Shown here in pieces: positions 35,601-46,298 of a stretch of 64,000 nucleotides of DNA. This DNA comes from Clytia hemisphaerica (Eukaryota; Cnidaria; Hydrozoa; Leptothecata; Clytiidae): the NCBI GenBank assembly GCA_902728285.1, contig CACVBU010000260.1, forward strand, positions 62,001-126,000, given 5' to 3'. Numbering within the stretch: the first letter of the stretch is position 1; the number at the start of each line of letters is the position of its first letter. The position numbers and the translations under genes are program-made. Under the pieces are notes generated by a model. It had not been told where the DNA came from, searched no databases, and saw only the letters and a list, made by a program, of their open reading frames with translations.

Positions 35601-38527
35601 ATAAGTATTGTCGCCGTGACGCATATGCAACAGAATCACCCTTCCATGTTGTTCGTCGAATCCCATCCGGTACATGGAAGACAGTCGTTGATGCATGGAA
35701 TGGGTACCACAGCATTCCATTGCGTGAGTCCGATAAACATTTATAACGCCATTTGGGCTCTTTCGTTATAAGAGGGCCCTCCAAGGCTTCAAAGGATCCG
35801 GTGATGGCTACAACCGACGACTCGATGCAACACTATCAACCTTTGAGCGCAAGGAACGGGTCGTTGATGACATGCTGCACCATGACGACGAATTGGAGCA
35901 ACACTGGTGGAGAACCATCGATCTCCTCATCAAACTTGGATCATCCGGAACAGTCCTTAATCCAAAGAAGTTTCAGTTCGCGCAGAAGCAAGTCGAATTT
36001 GCTGGATTCCAGGTGTCAGACAACACAATCGAACCACTCCCAAAGTACTTGAATGTCATCAGAGATTTCCCCACGCCGCAGTCCACAACCGACATCAGGA
36101 GCTGGTTTGGGCTGATAAATCAAGTCGCCAACTACGCTCAGCTGAGAGACCACCTCGCCATATTTCGACCATACCTTTCCCCGAAACATCCTTTCGAGTG
36201 GACAGATAAACTTGACACGGCGTTTAACGAGTCTAAGAAAGCTATAATTGAAGCTATTAGAAAGGGTGTTGAGATTTTTGATTTACAGAAGCCAACGTGC
36301 CTACGGCCAGACTGGTCATGTAAGGGTATTGGTTATTTTCTTCTTCAACAACATTGTAATTGCCAATCTGCTCTACCCGATTGTTGCCCAAACGGTTGGA
36401 AGATTACGCTTGCCGGTTCTCGTTTTCTCCAAGATGCTGAGAGGCGTTATGCACCTATAGAGGGAGAGGCTTTAGGTGTGGCTTGGGGCCTCGAACAGAC
36501 TCGATATTTTACGTTGGGTTGTGATGACTTACTCGTAGTTACCGATCACAAACCTTTGACTAAACTCCTCGGCGACGGTAGACTTGATGAAATCAAGAAC
36601 ACTCGTTTATTTCGAATAAAACAGAGAACATTGCCATGGTTCTTCAGCATCGTTCACATGCCAGGACGCTTCAATGGAGCATCAGACGCTACCTCTCGAC
36701 ATCCTTCACCTTCAGATGCAGTTGATTATCTCGAGGAATCCGATCTCATCGAATCAGCATTGATGGCTTCTATCCAGCAATCGTCGACATCTGACTTCTC
36801 GTTGTCCTGGGAACGGCTAGCAAAGGTGACACATTCGGAAATGTCATCGTTATTGCAGTGTGTGAGAACAGGTTTTACTAATAACTTATCAGATGAGCCG
36901 TCAGTTAAGCCATATTGGCAATATCGTGAATCTTTATACGAACTAGATGGTGTGATTTTATATAATGATCGTGTAGTGATCCCTCCAAGTCTTCGTCAGG
37001 AGGTCATGCGTACCCTACACTCCGCTCATCAGGGTGTGTCAACCATGGAAGCAAGAGCTCGTGAAATCGTTTTTTGGCCAGGCTACACAAACGACATTGC
37101 TGACACTCGTAACCGTTGCAATGACTGCATCAAAAACGCACCCTCTCAATCACAGATGCCTCCTGCTCCACCACACATACCCTCCACACCATTTGAGTCT
37201 ACCGTTGCGGACTTCTTCGATTTAGACGGCCAGCATTACCTTGTTGTTGCCGACCGACTCTCAGGCTGGCCGGAGGTTTTCAAATGCAAGCCAGGATCTC
37301 CTCAATCAAGATCGCAACTGTTAGTTTCATGTCTAATCAATTGCTTCGCATGCTACGGTGTCCCTATCGATTTATCGAGTGATGGCGGACCTGAGTTCAT
37401 TGCTTCAAATACCGAGTCGTTCCTCAAACGCTGGGGTGTCAACCATCGTCTTTCTTCCGCCTACCACCCCCAGTCAAACGGCCGAGCAGAGGTTGCGGCG
37501 AAGACTGTTAAACGGCTTCTTCGATCCAACACTTCACCTTCCGGAACCCTCGATACAGAGAAATTCCTAACCGCCATGTTACAACTTCGCAACACTCCCG
37601 ACACAGAGTGCAAGTTATCTCCCGCACAGGTGTTATTTGGAAGACCCCTTCGTGATTCGATGTCATTCGTCAACCGTTTGGAGAAGTATTCAAACCCCAA
37701 CGTCCGACAAATTTGGAGAGATGCTTGGGAGGAGAAGGAAGCTGCACTTCGAACTCGCTACCATCGTACTGCCGAATCCTTAGCATCTCACGCCAGACCA
37801 CTCCAACCACTTCTAGCTGGGGACCGATGTTATGTCCAAAATCAAGCTGGCAATTACCCGAAGCGATGGGATCGGTCAGGTACTGTCGTTGAAGTACTTG
37901 ACCATGATAGTTACGTTGTCAAAGTTGATGGATCAGGACGTCTGACTCGGAGGAATAGACGATTTCTGCCTAAGTTTCAACCTGTGTCTCCATGTATCCC
38001 ATCACCACCGCAGCGTTCGCAATCCACCGGTTTACCGCCTACTTCAACACCTGAAGTCCCTGCTCCAGCTGATCGTCTACCTACCACTCCACCTGACTCA
38101 GCTTCCACCCCTCCGAATGTTCTGTTGAACTGTGAACCTGAGAGTGGAAGTAATGTGGAAGCTGAGCCCCTTGTTGATGACAACGTTCCCCAAGAGTTCG
38201 ACTCCGTTGATTACCCTACTGCCGAGACACAGACGCGTGAACCTCGAGTCAGACGTGCCAAAAAGTTTTACGAACCTGAAACTGGTAAATGGGTCTCTCG
38301 TTGAAGACCGTTCAGATATATTGAACTCGGGGGGGATGACGAGATGTCACCCAATTTAACATTTATCATATACTTTATTTTTCTTATCGTTTAGATTATA
38401 TTCATCGTAAAAGATATATTAACAAAAAGTAAACACGAGGAGGTTTCCTTCATCCATATTAACGGAAACACCGGAAGTCTTTCTACCCTCGAGAATACTA
38501 GAAGCTGTTCTTCGAATAACCTTTGAT
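32610..38527 (+). CDS. Exon of an unidentified gene, split by an LTR retrotransposon
   Basis: Left part 32610-32780 follows a good acceptor (TTTGTTATCAG). Right part 38458-38527 ends at a good donor (GAT|GTGAGT). With the element and one TCCAT removed, the two join in one open frame of 80 codons. It is acidic at the start (DNDKESEHDEDHE), then has VPDFLRWLETEELHYL and, across the junction, LKSVSILTETPEVFLPSRIL. Codon use and splice sites indicate a real exon, probably of a host gene. I cannot name it, and other exons were not found. The insertion adds about 5.7 kb and stop codons, so this allele should be non-functional unless the element is spliced out. Confidence 0.65.
32781..32896 (+). repeat. 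5' LTR (116 bp) of a Ty3/gypsy element
   Basis: TGACGAGATGTC to TTTCCTTCA, preceded by the target duplication TCCAT (32776-32780). It differs from the 3' LTR at only about two sites, so the insertion is young. Confidence 0.9.
32960..34249 (+). CDS. Gag-like protein of the Ty3/gypsy element
   Basis: The frame starts 63 bases after the 5' LTR and gives 429 codons. A capsid-like helical region around residues 50-230 (EWNAFQRRWDTYR, LLECTNEDL, EQFRTFAARVQGKA) is followed by a Cys-rich motif (CPDCGTVFHLF then CASCWKRRRNEKK) that probably binds nucleic acid. Its end overlaps the protease frame, which lies in another frame, as is usual for gag-pol frameshifting. No in-frame stop lies before the overlap. 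Confidence 0.8.
   Translation: MPILECPIESCTFATQDIDIGAAAIVLQIHGSVHQNAPHRPVQHVRAPKLERPRIKMNATSEEWNAFQRRWDTYRTGSGITDASAAAQLLECTNEDLGNITLRAYPDFTNSTMEEAIRLLKSLAVVPVALGVVRAELSSMVQGADEQFRTFAARVQGKAETCEFKTSFRQSCNNCDTVVTGQTYYTDERIWDVLLNGIADMDIRREALSSENIHNRPINDIISFVEAREIARNASPSVGISSVSEYRRSRVNKPTNRSSSPSAADRARTAPCPDCGTVFHLFSHKPRGWNKKPHERCASCWKRRRNEKKNEQGDTSAISVSEGSNPFGQMCALSSTSITPIVSNPTVRKTSSPKLVTLSHHVFSKAEWRRAQLRNHPSTQLTTTNDSAHLSRPLSMPLLIPALRLMFGRWMNLFVQGFQSRNYILLDCR
34141..38304 (+). pseudogene. Pol of the Ty3/gypsy element (protease, RT, RNase H, integrase), interrupted
   Basis: The protease reads LADSGA at 34150-34167 and is followed at once by TAG (34168-34170), probably a mutated Gln codon. The frame then runs through the RT N-terminus (IPLHWQQQVY) into a 675-bp MITE at 34781-35455. 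It resumes as EDLMRDIDLGVIERVPENEQ, WCHRMVVSRKHDGSPRRTVD and DAWNGYHSIPL. A small deletion at about 35742-35750 shifts frame before PFGLFRYKRALQGF. VVDDMLHHD supplies the RT Asp pair. Further on come RNase H (GEALGVAWGLEQTRYF, VTDHKPL), the integrase zinc region (HSAHQGVS, CNDC) and the integrase DDE core (VADFFDL, SSDGGPEF, NGRAEVAAKTVKRLL). No chromodomain is evident. The copy is non-autonomous. Confidence 0.9.
34781..35455. mobile_element. 675-bp P-like MITE nested in pol, 7-bp duplication
   Basis: The left end CATAGAGGTATAAAGAAA and the right end CATGGAGGTATAAAGAAA (read on the minus strand) are flanked by GTCTATG at 34774-34780 and 35456-35462. Removing the element and one duplication restores Gln-Val-Tyr-Glu-Asp in the RT. 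It belongs to the same family as 27137-27848. Confidence 0.85.
38337..38452 (+). repeat. 3' LTR (116 bp), with polypurine tract and target duplication
   Basis: Preceded by the polypurine tract CGGGGGGGA and followed by TCCAT at 38453-38457, matching the copy before the 5' LTR. Confidence 0.9.
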
Positions 38528-39340
38528 GTGAGTATATTTTAATTCCGTGCTTTAAGAGTGGGAGAGGAAACTTTACACGCAACGAAAGGTTAGAGGTGCG
38601 AAAGGTTTGAAACATTGAGGAAATATAGTATTTAGAAAACTGGCTAACTTTATACTAACTATAGACCTCGATTACATCTGTCAATCTGTCAGCAAAATTT
38701 CTATATAAAACTTCAGAGACTAGACTTATCTTTGTAGTTTTTAAGAAATAAAATTTATATCTTTCAAATAGAAATATCTATTCTCTTTTAATGAGATGAT
38801 TACAAAAATTCTGAAAACCTCTCAGTTCCGGATGTATGTTGGCCAGGTTCTTTGCTTAAGAAAATAAATGGCTTGAGAATTAATACTGATTTCTGAAATC
38901 TGAGGCCCAAGAATGTTCTTAATTTGTTCTTAGATTTTACTTCGACCAAGTTACAGCCTCGTGTTCTTATGAGAAATGGTTTTTATAAAAGAACGCGTAG
39001 ACTTCGTTTTTACTTTAACATAAAATGAATCAAAATTTTTGTGATTTTGTTTGGGTTCCAGTCGACGTACTACCAGCTCTGGCTCTTCTTGTGTGGGTGC
39101 CACTAGAAGAACTAACACAGGCTATCGCGGAGAAGAAATCCAAGCAAGAAAAAGTGATACTTTTATGGACCTACCTGGTTATGCATTTAACACATTTATA
39201 ATTTATATCTACGTGACGTGACCATTAAACAATCATTCAGAACACAAATAGTGACGATCTATCTAAATTAGTCGTTTGTTTTTTATAAAAAAAAACGTTT
39301 AGAAACCAAAATTTCATGCTCTTGAAATATTCTTTCATAT
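38528..39340. other. Downstream intron or intergenic, nothing firm
   Basis: It contains a GTTCTTA-type scrap near 38900-38970. A short frame near 39061-39180 (LEELTQAIAEKKSKQEK) lacks splice sites I would trust. Confidence 0.35.
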
Positions 39341-39349
39341 TCAAGACTT

Positions 39350-40260
39350 CGTGAGCAAAACAAATATCTATCTCATCAAAAAATTGAGAAATTCGGCTAA
39401 GAATATTGATGTATGCTTATTAATAGTGATTCTTATAGATAAAGATGCGTTTTTTGAGCCGAAAAATTATTTTACAAAAATCTGCTTGAGCCATCTTTTA
39501 CCTACTTTCATGCAAAAAATCAGAAAAAAACAATATTCCAATATTTCAAGAAGTCCAAAAACCCGTTTTTTAGCCGTTTTTTGGCCCAAATTTGCCCAAT
39601 AACATTGTTATTTGAAAATCGGACTCCGTCACATTCGAAGGTTTATAGTTATGCATATTTGTGCAAAATATCATAAAGAGTGAAAAAGCCAATCTCGAAA
39701 AAAGCTAATACCTAAGTAATTGATAATGTGCTTATAAAAAATATCGAATTTGTCCAGTTTTTCTATAGGAACACGCCAAGCAACTAAGATTTCCTGTTTT
39801 AAACACACATATACTTCAAAAGTGAGCCCTCATGAGCAAAAAAAAACATCTATCTCATAAAAAAAATTGAGTAATTTGACTAAGAACTTTGATGTATGCT
39901 TATTAATAGTGATTCTTATAGATAAACATTTTTGAGCCAACAAATTTTTTTTTGCAAAATTCTGCTTGAGCCATCTTTTACCTATGATGGTACCCTACTT
40001 TCATGCAAAAAATCAAAAAAAATTAATGATCCAATTTTTCATAAAGTCCAAAAAACCCGTTTTTTAGCCGTTTTTTGGCCCAAATTTGCCCCCCAAAAGT
40101 TTTTTTCGAAAATCGGGCTCCGTCACATTTTGGCCACCACCATTTTACACCTTTGTACCAAAAATCAAAAGATTCCTATGATTCAATCCTGAGAAAATGG
40201 TAACAGACGAACGAACGGACGAACACAGGTTAATTTATAGGACCTCCACCGGGGTAGGTC
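39350..40260. repeat. Two diverged direct copies of a ~480-bp repeat
   Basis: 39350-39600 and 39835-40100 share GTATGCTTATTAATAGTGAT, TCTGCTTGAGCCATCTTTTA and GCCGTTTTTTGGCCCAAATT. The end ACCGGGGTAGGTCCAAAAA at about 40250 also ends repeats near 43145 and 52155, so it is probably the shared terminus of a retroposed family. Confidence 0.65.
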
Positions 40261-40261
40261 C

Positions 40262-41150
40262 AAAAAGTGGTATATGAAGGATTAGAATTGGAGAGAGTTC
40301 GTAAGCATCCATTGTACTCAATAAAGAAAGTGCAGCTGATTGAAAAATGTAAAGAAGAAAAGATCAAGTATCAATTAAAAAAGAAGCACGAACTTGTTAA
40401 AGCACTAATGAAAGAGCTCCCTACAAACCGATGAAACTGGATGATGAAACTGGATGATCTCCCATCCACAATTTACAAAATCACTACCAAAGTACCAGTG
40501 TCCGACTTAAGGTACATCCTTCATCAACATGGTTTATCAACAATCAGAACCAAAGATGAACTTGCTATGTGGTGTTACCTGAAAAGGACAAAAAGGATAA
40601 CTATATTTCCAAAGACGAGATTTCTACCTTGACGAAGGTGATCAAAGTTGCCAAAGAAGTCATTTCAGCGGAAAAACGGCTTTTTTTCTTGGTTTTGAAG
40701 ACGAAATCACCAGAAGACAACACTCCTCCGAAATTACGGCATCGACACGATCAAAAATAAACAAACCTGACGACATTATACTTGATACTTTGACAAATAT
40801 ATTTTCACCTTTTGAAACCTTTTTAGAATTGTTTACGGATCCCCGATTAAGAGAGATTGATAGTGATGTAATTATGGAAAGCCGTGGTGCTGAAGAAGAA
40901 GAAACGGGTGATAACTACGAATGCTTTTTTCAAATCGGGGTGATAGTAAAAGTTTTTTGGAGGAAAGAAGACGTTCAAGAACTTGGTTGGCGTGGTGGAT
41001 TGGGACGTCGCATACGTAACAGCTTTCTCTAGGGAAGATGATCAAATATCCATTCAGCATGCCAGTGAACGTAACGTAAAGCACTTTCATTTTGAACCCC
41101 CAGGAAAAGTGATGACGTCACAAGGGTCAAAATTTTTCTCACCACCCGTT
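40262..41150 (+). pseudogene. TE-protein C-terminal fragment, multiple frameshifts
   Basis: Three frames together give YEGLELERVRKHPLYSIKKV, a Lys-rich helix, VSDLRYILHQHGLSTIRTKD, ISKDEISTLTKVIKVAKEVI, then after 40770 LTNIFSPFETFLELF and FFQIGVIVKVFWRKEDVQEL. After a shift comes VDWDVAYVTAFSREDDQISI. The last part resembles a FW.kEd..dsGW..GWY.A.V domain that I know from uncharacterised cnidarian repeat proteins. No function can be stated. At least one stop and two shifts make it non-functional. Confidence 0.45.
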
Positions 41151-41302
41151 TTTGTAATCTTATGGACCTAATTGATGTGGAGAAAGTTGTTTTTCTTTTG
41201 TTTAAAAGTTTTCGCAAATGATAGGCGACACTTAAAATGATGTCCTTTAAAGAAGCTTGTGCACACGAAAAGAAAGCCTCCTCTACTATTTTCTTTGGAT
41301 AC

Positions 41303-42373
41303 CTTCTGTCTGCGATGGTCTAATGATTTGTAGGAAGTTTGAAGAGACATTATGATGTCTTTGAAAGATGACAGCTTTAGGCCGCACGAACATGGATAAT
41401 CACCACCTATTGCATTGCCCGACTCAAACTGCAATTCGGGGTGGTCGCCTGAATCGTGAATAGGAAACATTTTTGAATAGAAAGTTTTCTACCTCAAATC
41501 TCTGAAGTAGTTGTAAAAACTAATCAGAGATAAAATGGTAGAAAATAATATTCAAAGCAATAATTACGGCTATCCTTGTAATGAACTATAACCCTTGAGT
41601 ATGGAGAATTTAAAATCAAATTACCTTGGAAAAATCTCATGGTATCTTTTATTGTTACCCTATCGATTTTCAAGTCACTTTTCATTTTCAGAATATCTTC
41701 TCTCCTTGTGGAAACCAGTGTTAACTTCTCAGCAATCGTATCACCACAATGAGAGAATATATACATCTCGGGCTCCTCAACGATGTTCTGAACATTCATT
41801 TTCTTGTTACTTCGTTGAAACATTTCCTCGTCAGTATAGAAAATTGCTTTCAAATAAATCACCTTTGTTGTGTAAATCAGCACACCGTGAGCAAGCAAAG
41901 ATGAATGATCACCCCCAAACAATCATAAATCGATGTAAGTCTGCTATGGGCCTTAAAATACCTTTGGGAAGAATAATAATACAGATTTTAAATTTCTCTG
42001 TCCATTCCTTGTGCAAAAGAATTCAAATTCCTTCAAATTTAGTTCTTTAATCCAATCTAATTTTACAAAACTGTATATTCAAATTGGTTGATCCTCCTAA
42101 ATGTAAACTTTATATCTTAACTCGAAATACTCCAAATAAGGACTAAAATGCTTTTTAATCTGATAAGAAGATCATCCTGGCTAAACTGCTGTTACCTAGT
42201 GCTAGGTGCTGCTCATTAATTCTGATTCTAATCTCCTCCAGTGGTATCCTTCTACCTTCAATTGTGAATGTCTTTTTGACGAGTTTGCCTTTGATGAAAA
42301 CTATTTTGGTGAATGTCTTTGGTTCAAAAAGCTCGCCAAGGATATAAGTTCCATTCGCTACAAGTTCCGCCAT
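41303..42373 (-). CDS. TE-associated protein gene, three recognisable exons
   Basis: Exon A (42373-42196) starts MAELVANGTYILGELFEPK and has TIEGRRIPLEEIRIR. Exon B (about 41930-41625) has FGGDHSSLLAHGVLIYTTKV, an EEPEMYIFSHCGDTIAEKL segment and MRFFQ. Exon C (41448-41303) starts GDHPELQFESGNAIGGDYPC and has CSCG. The B-C junction (CAAG|GT, AG|GC) restores MRFFQGDHPELQ in phase. This combination (DHS..., MRFF.GD.P..QFE.G, C.CG) marks a large repeat-protein family that I know from corals and Hydra, of unproven function. The joining of A to B is not certain and the 3' part is missing, so this is a fragment. Confidence 0.55.
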
Positions 42374-42411
42374 TTCAGACTTCAGATATATACTTATATT
42401 TATATTTAACG

Positions 42412-42566
42412 CAGGGCCGGCGAATCAATTTTGAAAGTGGAGGGGCCAAATAGTAAGTGTCTAAGGAGGCGCCACCATGGTTGGCGCCGACGGCCTTTCT
42501 TAGCAAAAAAGTGGGGGGCCATAGCCCCCTCCCCCCCCCCCCCCCCCCCCAGTTTCGCCGGCCCTG
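42412..42566. mobile_element. 155-bp MITE with CAGGGCCGGCGAA ends
   Basis: CAGGGCCGGCGAA at the left and TTCGCCGGCCCTG at the right, with TAACG on each side (5-bp duplication). A long C-run lies inside. It sits 39 bp upstream of the minus-strand ATG at 42373. Confidence 0.75.
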
Positions 42567-43228
42567 TAACGGTAACGTCAGTTCCTGTATAGAAAAAAAC
42601 AACACAAAAATATTCAGAACAAAATATTATTTACTTTCAAGACTGTAAAGGGGTTAATTTTTGGCAATTTCAGAACTGGGCTACAGTTTCTTGAAATATA
42701 AAGCTTTCAAAATATGAACAAATGTATCACAAATTTCAGTCATGTCAGACAATTGTTAGGCTTTTCAGGCTACCAAACAGTATCAGGGATATTGTTACAG
42801 ACAGACAGATTGACCAATTCTCAGATTACAGCATACTACTTGCACCTGCAATTTTTAAACCAGCACGTCGAACTTGACCTTTTTAATGAGAATTTTTAAA
42901 CTTCGAAAGATCGATACCATTTAGCTCCAAAAAATCCTTCACAACCTGATGTTTGTTATTGACTGTAACACCATAAGTTCGACCCAATTCAGTATATTTT
43001 ATCTGTTGAAAACAAAAAAAATTATGGTCCACTATTTTTCTTCACCTATGGGAGTTAGCAATCCACTCTTCTTAGCAAAGCAAAATAAACCTTTGGAATG
43101 TAATTTTAAAAATTATTCAGAACTATTAGCAGCTAAAACCCCTGACGGGTAGGTCCAAAAAGGAAGAACTCATTAAGCCAATTCAAAATATTTTATCAAA
43201 ACGTTTGCAAATAAAATTGATCAGATAC
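42567..43228. other. Interval with repeat terminus, no firm gene
   Basis: GACGGGTAGGTCCAAAAAGG near 43141 matches the repeat ends near 40.25 and 52.15 kb. Short plus-strand frames carry no recognisable motif. Confidence 0.35.
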
Positions 43229-43342
43229 CTCGTAGTTCTCAGGATAGGTTTTAACTTCTAGCAATCCGTTTTTATCAAAATCTAACAAATCAGGATGTGG
43301 AGAGTGTCTTTTCTTTTTGACTGTACCTTCAAGTTCTGCCAT
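43229..43342 (-). CDS. Predicted first coding exon of an unidentified gene
   Basis: ATG at 43342 opens 38 codons (MAELEGTVKKKRHSPHPDLL, then DFDKNGLLEVKTYPENYE) ending exactly at the donor GAG|GTATCT. The next exon was not found. The MAEL start resembles that of the TE-protein gene at 42.4 kb. Function unknown. Confidence 0.4.
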
Positions 43343-43903
43343 CTTCCCTAAACTTGTAAAAAGAAAGCTTGCTACACTGCTTTTTGCGCAATGCCATTGG
43401 TTCTTTTTGCATAACGACGAGCCTACACTGCCCAGAGTTGCCCGTTATTAGGAAAATTTATTGTGACGTCACTTTTTCAAATGAAAATGAATGAAAATGA
43501 ATTGTTATCTGCTATAAATCCCAAATAAAATAAAATCATGTGAAAATAATATAAGCGCAAGGATACTTTTATTAGTTCTTTCCGTTGCAACCTCAACTGT
43601 CTCAAAGTGCAATGCACCTCTCTGTTTCTGATACTTTCCCTTAGACATTCGTAAACCAAATGTTGTATCAGTGTCTCTTACCTTCCATTGGTTTTGGATT
43701 GATTTTTTTACCTAAAATAATATTTGACATTAAAATTACATTTTTCAAAAATTGATTCCACAAATTAATTTATTGTTTAGCTGCAAAAAATCTGAAATAA
43801 AAAACAAGTGAGTTATTGATGCGGCGGACAGAGAGGAAGCAGAAATACTTCATTCTACATATGACAACTTCATTTTACAAATGCAATATAGGAATATACT
43901 TAC

Positions 43904-44249
43904 TCGAGTTGTGTATTGTCTTATTTTTTTTATTTTTTTCGGAGGACGTTGCCTTGTTTTGGACGTTTGCTTCGCTTAATTTACACAAAACAGTAGTGAA
44001 GTTTTTGCCGTATATTGGTTTAAACTGGTTGTTTACTTCTTGTAACACAGCCTTGGCAGCAACCTTTTCAATGCCAGGAAAGAGTTTTTCTGGTCGGGGT
44101 ATGTTGACTGTTATACAATGAGGAGTAGTCATTATATGAGGTATGGCGATTGTATTTGGAGTGGTGTGAATAAATGGTGGGGTGGCTACATCAGCTTGTT
44201 GTGGTGTTTGTGAAGAAGTGGCAGTAGCTGGAGATGGTGTTTCAGGTGC
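43904..44249 (-). CDS. Internal exon: Pro/Thr-rich linker plus helical segment, unidentified
   Basis: Acceptor TTTTTAG|GCACCT and donor CGA|GTAAGT bound 346 bases of open frame. The first part (APETPSPATATSSQTPQQAD and on) is disordered. The second (IPRPEKLFPGIEKVAAKAVL, NQFKPIYGKNFTTVLCKLSE) looks folded. A possible following small exon near 43683-43711 keeps phase. Probably part of a TE or host gene on the minus strand. Confidence 0.4.
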
Positions 44250-44915
44250 CTAAAAATAAACGATATTACTTCATAATAAACGGATATTAACTTCAAAAAA
44301 AAGGAAGAAGGAATGGGTTCTAGTTCTATTAAATGATCACATAATACGCTAACGTACATTATCATGATATTGAAAATAAAAAGTTATTAAAAATACCTAA
44401 AAAAATCAAAACAAGTAAAGCTAAAAGTGGCTGCAAGAAGAAGTACTGAGATAGCGAAGTAGCGAGATATGACTGAAGCTGAAAGACACCACCACAAGGA
44501 TTAAGAATAGTATGTAGTAAGCGAGAGGCTAAGATGTGATAATGTAGACCTGAAAGACTTGTGATTTGATGAAGTTAATAAGATATAAAATATACATTTA
44601 AACTTTTATATAATATATAAATATGATTACTTAAAATTAAATATTATGATTCAGTATTATGTTTAATATAAGCTAAAAAGAAAGGAGAAATATTAATAGT
44701 GAATAAATAACTTTTGCCTTGAATGCACGACCTAGCTGCTGAGCTGAATAGAAAAAGAGTAGAATTAGTGAGAGTTTTAGATTAGAGGATGATGACTAGA
44801 TTGAGACTGGATACTAAGGCACAGCAGGAATAGAGCTAAAATAAAAAGCTTGAAATCAGGAGGAGTTATGAGCAAGTGAAGGCAAAATGTAAACAATTAA
44901 AATGATACATACAAG
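44250..44915. other. AT-rich interval, nothing recognised
   Basis: No ORF or repeat end found. Confidence 0.4.
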
Positions 44916-45290
44916 TTAAGTGTAGTGCTCGTTGACACCTTTACAAAAAGAATCATAATTTAACTCAGATATGAGATTCACGGGTAATTCATTCCACAGG
45001 CGGATGGTTGACGGGAAGTAACTGAATTCATATGTTTGAATCCTTGCATTGATTGGAATAAGTTTAAGATGAGTGTTACGTGCACGAGGTGCAAGAGCGG
45101 ATAAAGATTCAACTTTGCCATGAAGAATTTTATGCATGAATTCAACTTTATTTGCTGTTCTCCTGGTTTGAAGGGTTTTAAGTTCAAGATTACGAAGCAT
45201 CAATGAGGGACTACTCTTTTGCCGCCAGTCATTCGAGATGAAGCGTGCAGCTTTCCTCTGAACCATTTCCAGCTTATAGATGTTGTTGGG
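44916..45290 (-). pseudogene. LINE reverse transcriptase C-terminal end, 5' truncated
   Basis: The minus strand reads NNIYKLEMVQRKAARFISND, LRNLELKTLQTRRTANKVEF, a MHKILHGK segment and TYEFSYFPSTIRLWNELPVN, then ends normally at the TAG. This pattern (LE.VQR.AARFI, L..RR, SFFP.TIRLWN.LP) is the common C-terminal end of CR1/Jockey-type ORF2 proteins. Upstream of about 45290 the frame loses similarity, so the copy is 5' truncated, as expected for incomplete reverse transcription. Confidence 0.75.
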
Positions 45291-45424
45291 TGTCGGAGTA
45301 AGAATAGTTTTCTCGTTTTCTTTTGCATGCAAGGCGACCATTTGCCGCCATCTTTGATTTGCCTAACTAAATCAAGTTGAATGTGCGCGCGCATGTGTTT
45401 ACCTTAACATATTGACCTTATAAT

Positions 45425-45849
45425 CGGCCCTTGGGAAAATCGGCCCTTGGGAAAATCGGCCCTACCTTGTCAGGGGGGGTCAGGGTCCAGGATACCAACC
45501 CAGGGCCCAAAAACGTGACTTTTCGAGATTCGAAAGTAGTAGACACCACCACCCCCTAAATTGGTATCAATACCAACTTGAAAACCCCAATTTTCTAAAT
45601 AAGGGGGACCAACCCCCCTAAATTGGTATCGATACAAACATGAAAATCCTGATTAAATAAACAGACTGTACCCTTATAATCATAAAGGTTGGTGAGTCCA
45701 GTCAAAACACAGATTTGATCTGTAGCGTCATGCTTCACTTTACACCTTTACTTTACATAATGGAGAAAGTTTTACAATAAACCAAGGAAAATGTCAAAAT
45801 TTCCGAGAGATGAATTTTTTTCCATACTATCATGTGTGAAAATACTGAA
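45425..45849. other. Interval with short GGCCCTTGGGAAAATC tandem repeats
   Basis: Three short copies of AATCGGCCCTTGGGAAA at 45421-45460, then CCCCCTAAATTGGTATC repeated twice. No gene. Confidence 0.45.
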
Positions 45850-46298
45850 AAATACTCCAAATTCATAACAAAAATATTCCACATTTCAAACGCATGCGAA
45901 GGAAAAGTTCATAATTCACAACAAAAGTTTTTCACATTTTAAATGCATGTGAAGGAAAAGTTAATAGTTCACAACAAAAGTTTTCCTCATTTAAAACGCA
46001 TGCAAAGGAAAAGTTAATAGTTCACGACAAAAGTTTTCCACGTTTTAATAGCACGTTTACTTGGATAACTTGGAAACAAACCACCATAACAATGCTGACA
46101 GTCAGCGTTTCTTTTTCAGATTTATCCACAAATATTCAGACATATTCAGTCACTTGCCTTGTCACCACAATTTATGTAAATATACAGGCAAAATTGCAGT
46201 TAGTTTGTTAGTTTGTTGACAAATATTGTGTCCATCCTGCTGTTTTTTTTTTCAACAGGAAGGAATAATAAGAAGACTTCATCATCATTAACCATTTC
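45850..46298. repeat. Tandem array and flank related to 29.8-30.5 kb
   Basis: About four units with AATTCACAACAAAAGTTTTC, then AAACGCATGCGAAGGAAAAG. The following TCAGATTTATCCACAAATAT to CATCATCATTAACCATTTC matches 30360-30571. Confidence 0.75.

Noticed and set aside
37461-37700. Minus-strand and alternate-frame ORFs within the LTR element
   Set aside because: Shadows of pol with no motifs of their own.
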